Assembly: GCA_016711205.1 (NCBI GenBank)
Contig: JADJTM010000002.1
Coordinates: 992,001 to 1,056,000 of the forward strand
Length of the DNA: 64,000 bases
DNA from: Micropruina sp.
GTDB taxonomy: Bacteria; Actinomycetota; Actinomycetes; Propionibacteriales; Propionibacteriaceae
Direction: 5' to 3'
The notes below the pieces were generated by a model. The model was not told where the DNA came from. It did not search any database and saw nothing but the letters and a program-made list of their open reading frames with translations. Both the position numbers and the translations under genes were made by a program. Of this stretch, positions 57,934 through 64,000 are shown in pieces (the stretch's first letter is position 1; every line of letters begins with the position of its first letter).

Positions 57934-58983
57934 TCAACCTGGTGTGGACAGTTCGCGAGTGTTGATGCCGGTGGGTCCGACGGTGGGGGCTCGGGGTGCT
58001 TGTCGGAAGCGGTTGGGGTGTGCGGCGTGGTAGGCGTCGAGTTGTGCTTGCCGTCGGGCTTGGTCGGTGGCGACGGTGCCGTGGTAGACGGCAGCCGGGG
58101 TGTAGTAGCCGATGCCGGAGTGTCTGTGGTGGTTGGCGTATCGATCGAGGAAAGCTTGTGTCCAGGCGCGGGCGTGGTCGATGTCATCGAACCGGGGTGG
58201 GTGGTCGATGTCGTATTTGATGGTTTTAAACATGGATTCGGAAAACGGGTTGTCGTTGCTGACGCGCGGACGGGAGAACGATCCGGTGACGTGGTGGTCG
58301 TTGAAGACGCCGGCCAGGTCGGCTGAGCGCATCGCGGAGCCGTTATCGGCATGGACGACATCCACGTGGCCGTGTTGCTGGAACGCGCGCCGGAAGAGCC
58401 TTTTGGCGGCGTGGCTGGTGGTAGTGGGTTCGATCAGCCAGCCGGTCGGGAAGCGAGAGTAGACGTCGAGGATCAGCATCAACTGGTAACACTCGAGGCC
58501 TTCTGGGCCGCCGCACAACTCGGTCGCGTCCCAGGACCACAGTTGGTTCGGTCGGAACGCCTGCGCGGTCGGAGCGGGCCGTTTCCGGCGTGATCCGCTG
58601 CCTTGGCTCCGTTGCCGGCGGCGATCCCCGACCAGGTTCTCGGATCGGGCGATCCGGTAGAACGTGGCTTGCGAACAGCTCACCTGCCCGGCATCGAAAC
58701 TGCGCCAATAGGTTTGCACGACCGACAGCTCGGCGTATTCATCCGCCACCAGCGACTCGATCACTTGGGCCCGCTCGGCCTCGGCCAGGGCCGCCGGCTG
58801 GTGCCGGTCACGATGCGGCACCGGCTCCGGCACCCGCCGATCGTGACAATAACCCCTGGTCAACCGATAGAAAGAGGCGCGTGGCAGGCCAGTGACACGA
58901 CAGGCTCGGCTAATCGTCCAGCCCGCCGTCGTTGACAGCGCTGAGACCGCGTCGGTCAGGACAACTTGAGCCGCTTCAGCCAT
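57934..58983 (-). CDS. IS3-family OrfB transposase, copy 2
   Basis: 349 residues, identical by eye to copy 1 (DDE residues in WSWDATEL, HADNGSAM and SESMFKTIKYD). The frame is intact, but without an OrfA it is likely not expressed as the OrfAB fusion. Its 5' end lies 55 bp from the IS21-type insertion. Confidence 0.9.
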   Translation of the reverse strand: MAEAAQVVLTDAVSALSTTAGWTISRACRVTGLPRASFYRLTRGYCHDRRVPEPVPHRDRHQPAALAEAERAQVIESLVADEYAELSVVQTYWRSFDAGQVSCSQATFYRIARSENLVGDRRRQRSQGSGSRRKRPAPTAQAFRPNQLWSWDATELCGGPEGLECYQLMLILDVYSRFPTGWLIEPTTTSHAAKRLFRRAFQQHGHVDVVHADNGSAMRSADLAGVFNDHHVTGSFSRPRVSNDNPFSESMFKTIKYDIDHPPRFDDIDHARAWTQAFLDRYANHHRHSGIGYYTPAAVYHGTVATDQARRQAQLDAYHAAHPNRFRQAPRAPTVGPTGINTRELSTPG

Positions 58984-59051
58984 GACGCGTACTCGGTCGC
59001 GGACATCAACGCCGGCGGGATCTGCGAATCCGGTTCCGAGCTCTGAGTATG

Positions 59052-59849
59052 TCAACTTGACTTGGCCCCACCTGGACGGCTTGATGTGGCCCCACTTGTA
59101 GCGCGGGTGTGGGCGAGTCGGTAGCTGGTGGTGCCGGTTTCGATGATGGTGGCGTTGTAGGTGAGGCGGTCGACGATGGCGGCGCAGAGGCGTGGGTCGG
59201 TGAAGGTTTTGGTCCAGCCGCTGAAGGGTTCGTTGGATGCGAGCGCGATGGCGGTCTTCTTCGCGTTCGGTGAGGACTTGGAAGAGGAGTTCGGCACCGC
59301 GCCGGTCGAGTTGGAGGTATCCCAGTTCATCCAGGCAGAGCAGGTCGATCCGGCCGTAGCGGGCGATGACTTTGGTGAGGGCTCGGTCGTTGTCGGCTTC
59401 GGCGAGCTCGTTGACCAGGCGGGAGGCGAGGACGTAGCGGACCCGGTAGCCGGCTTCGGCGGCGGCGGTGCCGAGCCCGATCAGGAGGTGGGTTTTGCCG
59501 GTTCCGGGGTCCCCGATCAGGCACAGCGGTCGGCCTTCGCGATCCATTCGCCGCCGGCGAGGGTGTTGATGACGGCCGGGTTCAGGTTCGGGTTGGCGGT
59601 GTAGTCCAGGTCCTCGAGGCGTTTGGGGCGGGGGAAGCCGGCTTCGTGGACGCGGCGGGTGCGGCGGCGTTCGTCGCGGTCGTCGCACTCGGCGAGGAGT
59701 AGTTCGGCCAGGAAGCCTTGGTAGGTGTGCTGCTCGCGGGCCGCGACCTGGGCGGCGTGGCCGGCTTGTTCGCGGATGGTCGGCAACCTGAGGGTGCGGC
59801 AGGCGGTGTCGATGGCGACCTCGACGGCTTGGGGGGTCATGGCGGTCAT
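59052..59849 (-). pseudogene. istB: istB ATP-binding helper, frameshifted
   Basis: Starts at ATG 59849, overlapping the istA stop (ATGA). Walker A GDPGTGKTHLLIGL, then LDELGYLQLDRRGAELLFQ (Walker B), then SNEPFSGWTKTFTDPRL near the end are all recognisable, but in three different frames. Breaks lie near 59517 and near 59270. IstB normally activates transposition; this one is not translated whole as the sequence stands. Confidence 0.85.
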
Positions 59850-61440
59850 GATGGGGTTCCTCCACTCAGCAGGGTGTCGTAGGCCTCGAGCGTCGGCAGG
59901 GGCCGGGTGTCGGTGGGGTAGGCGATCCGTCCGTCGCCGGTGACCAGGCCGAGCTGTGGGCGCGACATGGTTTCGCCGGCGCGGCGGACCTCGACCGCGA
60001 CCGCCTCGGGAGACAGCGCCCCACCGCGAGGGCGGCCTCGACACCGGCCAGGACCTGACGGTGGGGATAGCTGCGGTGCAGCAGCAGCGCCTCGACCAGG
60101 CCTGGGTGCCGGTCTTGTCGCCGTAGCGGGCTTTCGCCGCGCTCCAGTACCGCTCGTGGGTGCTGGTGAACGCCCCACTCTTACGGGCCTGGACCAGCGC
60201 GGTCGCGCCGGGCAGCGCCCCGGGCTTGTAGGCCAACACCTCCAAGTAGTGGTCCAGGACCAGGCTGACCGACCCCCGGATCGTGGAGCGTTCGTGTTCG
60301 GCGACCAGCCGCGGCCCGTCGAAGATGAGCACGCTGGTGGCGCGCAGCAGCACCCGCACCTGACGGCCGACGTAACGGGCCGGCACCGAGTACTGGCATT
60401 GCCGAACGGTGACCCTGGCGTGCCGGTCCACCCGGGGCCGCAAGCTGAGCCCGGTTTCGAACGGCTCGACCGGCAATGCGCGCAGCAACACCTGTTCGGT
60501 GGCGAAGTCGTCGCCGACGGTGCTGACCCGCTGCCCAACCCGACGGTGATCATCCTTGGCGTCACACCGGGCGAGGTAGGCGTTCAGCTCGGCCAGCGTC
60601 TCGACGTTCGGCATCGGGACGGTGTGGGTGCGGCGGAACCGGCCACCCCTCCACCCCGCCCTTCTCGTGCGCCCCTCCACGCCGGGACGGCAGTAGAACA
60701 CGTCGAAGCCGTAGTGGGACCTAAACAGCACCCACCGGTCGGACTCGATCCTGCTGCGGCCGGTCAACACCCGCGACACCGCCGCTTTCAGGTTGTCGTA
60801 GCGGATGTGGACCGTCGGGATCCCGCCGAGCTGCTCGAATGCGTAGCGGTGGCCGTCCAGGAACGCCTCCTGGGAACAGGTCGCGTAGGCGCGGTGGATC
60901 GCTTTGCCGGAATACGACAGGCGTAGCGTGAACAGGAACACCTTGGTCTTCACCCCGGCCCACACGATCCACAGATCAGCGAAATCGACCTCGGCCTCGG
61001 CGCCGGCGGGATGGGTTTGGGGCACGAACACCTCGGCCAGCTGCTTCCCGGCCTCGGTGGCGATCCGCGGCCGGGCCTCACGCACATAATCGCGGACCGT
61101 GGAGTAGGCCACCACCAGCTGGTGCTCCTCCAACAACCGGTCCCGGACCCGCAGCGCGTGTGACGCTGCTTACGCGGCGCATCCAGATCCGCCCGGAGCA
61201 TCGCATCAATCAGAGGCTTCACCGGGTCCAACACCGGCGCCGCCCGACCGGCACCTTCCGTGCCGGCGGCTCGGCCGCGGCCAACGCTTGCCGCACGGTG
61301 CGCCGATGGACCCCATGCCGCACCGCCAACTCGCGGATCGACACATCCGGATCATCCCGACGGTCCCGACGGATCGCTTCAAACACCCTGACACGACTCC
61401 CAACAGACACGCTGGCCCCTTCACCGACGACGACGAACAC
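59846..61440 (-). pseudogene. istA: istA transposase, frameshifted at several points
   Basis: Parts of IstA appear in turn in three frames: the HTH (SIRELAVRHGVHRRTVRQAL), VLDPVKPLIDAMLRADLDAPRKQRH, the DDE core start (HPAGAEAEVDFADLWIVW), a GAHEKGGVEG block out of frame, and the C-terminus (ALSPEAVAVEVRRAGETMS). At least four shifts are needed, near 61230, 61140, 60680 and 60110. The shifts lie in G/C runs, so decay or sequencing errors could explain them. Confidence 0.85.
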
Positions 61441-61495
61441 CTCGTCGCCAGCCTGAAGTGGGGCCAGATCAGACCGTCATAACCGCCCCGGCGTG

Positions 61496-61894
61496 TCATA
61501 CCCGGGGCCAGATCGGACCGTCACGGTGGGGCCAAATCAGAGTGTCATTTCCAGAGCTCGTCGTGATCCCCTCCAAGAGCTCGAACGCTTTTCCCAGGAT
61601 CTCGGTTGCCGCTTCGGCCTGAGCGGTCTTGCGCCGCAGCGTTTCATTCTCGGCCCGCAATCGAGCCAACTCGGCACGCATCTGACCCACATCCGAGCGG
61701 CTCGCCACCCGCTGCTGAGACTGCTCCAGCTCGCCGTTATCCCGCGCCCGCACCCACGCATAGACGGTGTTCCGATCCAGTCCGTACTCCCGCAATAGCC
61801 GCGTCTTCGCACCCCGCTCAACGCACCCATCCCACGCGCGCAAGAACTCCACCCGAAACTCCAACGAAAAGCGTCGATGCCCCCCAGCCGACAT
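61496..61894 (-). pseudogene. orfA of IS3 copy 2, truncated by the IS21-type insertion
   Basis: Residues 1-113 match copy 1 OrfA; the frame then continues ~20 residues into the IS21 end (TLIWPHRDGPIW) and stops at 61496. The HTH and zipper remain, but orfB is no longer reachable, as the slip site's downstream frame is cut. Confidence 0.85.
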
Positions 61895-62115
61895 CCCCGG
61901 CTCCACACTGATCTGACCCACGCCCTGCCCTCCCACTCGCGAACTGTCTCACCCCCAGGTTGACAGCGGGGGAGCTTGGCGAGCCCCAAATGGTTCGGCG
62001 AGCGAAAGCGGCGGCAGTTTCCGTTGAACGGGGAAAGGAACCTTCCGCCGGGCGCGTCGAAAAGGTTTCGCGCTCGACCTGCTCGCAGTCGCCGCAGGTA
62101 CGCAAAGATGCTGTC

Positions 62116-64000
62116 ATGGTCGAGAGCATCGGGGCCGGCAAACGCATCGGCATACTGACCAGCGGCGGTGACGCTCAGGGAATGAACGCGGCGGTGCGGG
62201 CGGTCGTCCGTACTGCGCTCACCCTCGGAGCCGAGGTGTACGCCATCTTCGAGGGCTATCAGGGCATGATCGACGGCGGCGAGGGCATTCGCCGGTTCGG
62301 TTGGGACGACGTCGGCAACGTGCTGCATCGGGGCGGCACAGTGATCGGAACGTTTCGCTGCAAGCAGTTCCGTGAGCGGGACGGACGGCGCATCGCGGCC
62401 CGCAACCTGGTGAACTGCGGTATCGACCGGCTGGTGGTGATCGGTGGCGACGGCAGCCTGTCGGGCCTGGACGCCTTCCGCACCGAATGGCGCGAGCTGC
62501 TGGCTGAACTGGTGGCTGCGGGCGAACTCGAGCAGCAGGTCGCCGACGCGCATCCCGCCCTGATGATCGCCGGGCTGGTCGGCAGCATCGACAACGATCT
62601 GGTCGGCACCGACATGACGATCGGCGCCGACACCGCCCTGCACCGCATCGTCGGCGCGATCGACGACCTGGCCAGCACCGCCGCCAGCCACCAGCGCAGC
62701 TTCGTCGTCGAGGTGATGGGCCGGCACTGCGGTTACCTGGCCCTGATGGCCGCCGTCGCCGGCGGCTGCGACTACGTGCTGATCCCCGAGGCGCCGCCCG
62801 AGCAGGGCTGGCAGGAGCGCATGTGCGGCGAACTGGCGCGGGGCCGGGCGGCCGGCCGGCGCGACTCGATCGTGGTGGTCGCCGAGGGCGCCACCGACCG
62901 CGAAGGCAACCCGATCACGTCCGAGCAGGTGCGGCAGATCATCGAGGACCGGCTCGGCGAGGACGCCCGGGTGACGATTCTCGGTCACGTGCAGCGCGGC
63001 GGCACGCCCAGCGCGTTCGATCGCTGGTGCTCCACCTGGCTCGGTTTCGAGGCCGCGAAGGCCCTGCTCGAAGCGGACGGAAGCAGCGAGGGCCACGTGT
63101 TCGGCATCCGCGGCAACCGGGTCAAGGCCGTTCCGCTGATGGAGGCGGTGCGCAACACCCGCGAGGTGCCGCAACTGATCGAGGCGGGGGACTACCCCGC
63201 GGCGATGGCCAAGCGCGGATCGTCCTTCGTCACCATGGGAAGGCTGTTCGCCGAGTTGACCGAGCCGAGCCGGGTGACCGTCGCCGAGGGCGCCAAGCGT
63301 ATCGGCATCATTCACGCCGGCGGCCTCGCGCCGGGCATGAACACCGCGGCCCGCGCGGCGGTGCGGCTGGGCATCAGTCGTGGCCACACCATGCTGGGCA
63401 TTCGGGACGGCTTCCCGGGGCTGCGCGACGGCAGCATCGGCGAGCTCAGCTGGGGCGACGTCGAGGCATGGACGGCCGACGGCGGCGCCAACCTGGGCCT
63501 GCGGCGCACCGTTCCCACCATCGAGGAGTTGTACCCGATCAGCCGGCAGCTCGAAGACCACCACGTGGACGCCCTGCTGATGATCGGCGGGTGGAACGGC
63601 TACCAGTCGGTGAATCTGCTGCACAGCGAACGCGATCGCTACCCGGCCTTCCGCATTCCGATGATCTGCCTGCCGGCCAGCATCGACAACAACCTGCCGG
63701 GCTCGGAGCTCGCGATCGGGGCCGACACCGCCCTCAACGTGATCGTCGAGGCCATCGACCGCATCAAGCTCTCCGCCTCGGCCACCAAGAGGTGCTACGT
63801 GGTCGAGATCATGGGCCGCTACTGCGGCTACCTGGCCCTGATGGGGGGGCTGGCCGGCGGATCCGAGCGGGTGTATCTGCATGAAGAAGGCATCACCCTC
63901 GACCGGCTCAACGACGACGTGCACTGGGTGCGCAGCTCGTTCGAGGCGGGCCGTTCACTGTTCCTGGCGGTGCGCAACGAACGAGCCAACGAGTTGTACA
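62116..64000 (+). CDS. Tandem-domain 6-phosphofructokinase, 3' end beyond window
   Basis: 628 residues visible from ATG 62116. Two PFK domains are fused. The N domain has SGGDAQGMNAAVRA (16-29), GGDGS at 110-114 (ATP-type rather than the GGDD of PPi-dependent enzymes) and SIDNDLVGTD with the catalytic Asp. The C domain repeats the fold (HAGGLAPGMNTAARA), but GGDGS is GGWNG at 491-495 and SIDND is SIDNN, so it is probably regulatory, as in eukaryotic PFK. Bacterial PfkA is normally ~320 aa. No RBS is seen. It sits directly right of IS copy 2. Confidence 0.88.
   Translation, partial: MVESIGAGKRIGILTSGGDAQGMNAAVRAVVRTALTLGAEVYAIFEGYQGMIDGGEGIRRFGWDDVGNVLHRGGTVIGTFRCKQFRERDGRRIAARNLVNCGIDRLVVIGGDGSLSGLDAFRTEWRELLAELVAAGELEQQVADAHPALMIAGLVGSIDNDLVGTDMTIGADTALHRIVGAIDDLASTAASHQRSFVVEVMGRHCGYLALMAAVAGGCDYVLIPEAPPEQGWQERMCGELARGRAAGRRDSIVVVAEGATDREGNPITSEQVRQIIEDRLGEDARVTILGHVQRGGTPSAFDRWCSTWLGFEAAKALLEADGSSEGHVFGIRGNRVKAVPLMEAVRNTREVPQLIEAGDYPAAMAKRGSSFVTMGRLFAELTEPSRVTVAEGAKRIGIIHAGGLAPGMNTAARAAVRLGISRGHTMLGIRDGFPGLRDGSIGELSWGDVEAWTADGGANLGLRRTVPTIEELYPISRQLEDHHVDALLMIGGWNGYQSVNLLHSERDRYPAFRIPMICLPASIDNNLPGSELAIGADTALNVIVEAIDRIKLSASATKRCYVVEIMGRYCGYLALMGGLAGGSERVYLHEEGITLDRLNDDVHWVRSSFEAGRSLFLAVRNERANELY

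Larger units (their letters stand above)
59044..61553 (-). mobile_element. IS21-family insertion sequence, degenerate, nested in IS3 copy 2
   Basis: 2510 bp. Ends start TGAGTATGTCAACTTGACTT (59044) and, inverted, TGGAAATGACACTCTGATTT (from 61553), both leading to TTGGCCCCACC. It is flanked by a 6-bp duplication, GAGCTC (59038-59043 and 61554-61559), whose single copy is intact in IS copy 1. Several GGGGCCAAATC/GGGGCCAGATC motifs lie inside the right end (61460-61552), typical of multiple IstA sites. Both istA and istB are frameshifted. Confidence 0.9.
57925..61970 (-). mobile_element. IS3-family insertion sequence, copy 2, interrupted by an IS21-type element
   Basis: Between GGAGCT direct repeats (57919-57924 and 61971-61976), the minus-strand copy has the same TGTCAACC ends (57932; 61965). 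Removing the IS21-type element and one 6-bp target duplication (59038-61553) leaves exactly 1530 bp, the length of copy 1. The OrfB product is the same as in copy 1. OrfA is split, so the copy cannot transpose on its own. Confidence 0.9.
57894..62003. repeat. REP-like palindrome split by IS3 copy 2
   Basis: Left half 57894-57924 (GCTCGCCCAACTACTTGGGG.., GGAGCT) and right half 61971-62003 (GGAGCT, then GGCGAGCCCCAAATGGTTCG.., GGCGAGC). Same arrangement as around copy 1 but with different bases at the third arm variable region (ACTAC; GGTTC), so this is a different palindrome copy, not a duplication of the first locus. Confidence 0.75.

Noticed and set aside
59052..61440. Calling istA and istB intact genes
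   Set aside because: Family blocks fall in different frames, so no single frame encodes either protein as given.
1..64000. tRNA or rRNA genes
   Set aside because: I found no cloverleaf or rRNA signature; rnpB is the only RNA gene I can support. A tRNAscan run would settle it.

Overview
This window is high-GC (about 70%) actinobacterial chromosome. The evidence is an arabinan cell-wall set (DprE1, DprE2 and an AftB-like GT-C protein), GlnE with two type I glutamine synthetases and GlnR-type operators, a bacterial type A RNase P RNA, frequent TGATG/ATGA gene overlaps and several apparently leaderless starts. I cannot name the genus. The arabinan genes point to a relative of the mycolata or another arabinose-walled actinomycete, but no mycolate genes are visible.

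Layout. 0-13 kb: a truncated LacI-type regulator, a stress protein, an RDD membrane protein, orphan TrpB2, GNAT, a leftward block (histidine phosphatase - PepP - CorA - 829-residue membrane-anchored protein of unknown function), then a zinc-ribbon/VOC pair. 13-16 kb: an SDR gene, then IS3-family copy 1. 16-28 kb: PLD-like protein, alpha/beta-hydrolase membrane protein, RNB ribonuclease, rnpB, polysaccharide deacetylase, a papain-like peptidase coupled to a chagasin-like inhibitor, and map. 27-32 kb: glnA2 and glnE (nitrogen control), then a tandem hairpin array. 32-38.7 kb: MBL hydrolase, AftB-like gene, a second hairpin array, dprE1-dprE2 and a PIG-L deacetylase. 38.8-48.6 kb: GH32, amidase, MFS transporter, a frameshifted VOC gene, an overlapping APH/MmcQ/kinase trio, VOC, DUF427, TerC and a winged-helix protein. 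48.8-50.3 kb: glnA1 with a four-half-site GlnR box. 50.6-57.8 kb: RDD gene and a peptide ABC transporter. 57.9-62 kb: IS3 copy 2 interrupted by a decayed IS21-family element. 62.1 kb to the end: an incomplete tandem-domain phosphofructokinase.

How it fits together. GlnA1, GlnA2 and GlnE form a nitrogen-assimilation set; both glnA promoters carry GTNAC-N6-GAAAC motifs. DprE1/DprE2 make decaprenyl-phosphoryl-arabinose, the donor an AftB-like transferase would use. The C1 peptidase and its overlapping chagasin-like gene look like an enzyme with its own inhibitor.

The most unusual signal is mobile-DNA related. Both IS3 copies sit at the centre of a REP-like palindrome, and a third, empty copy of that palindrome lies at 43.6 kb. 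Taking the IS out at flanking AGCTCC repeats rebuilds the empty palindrome without gaps, which suggests palindrome-targeted insertion. Two further hairpin-repeat families are dispersed in the intergenic regions.
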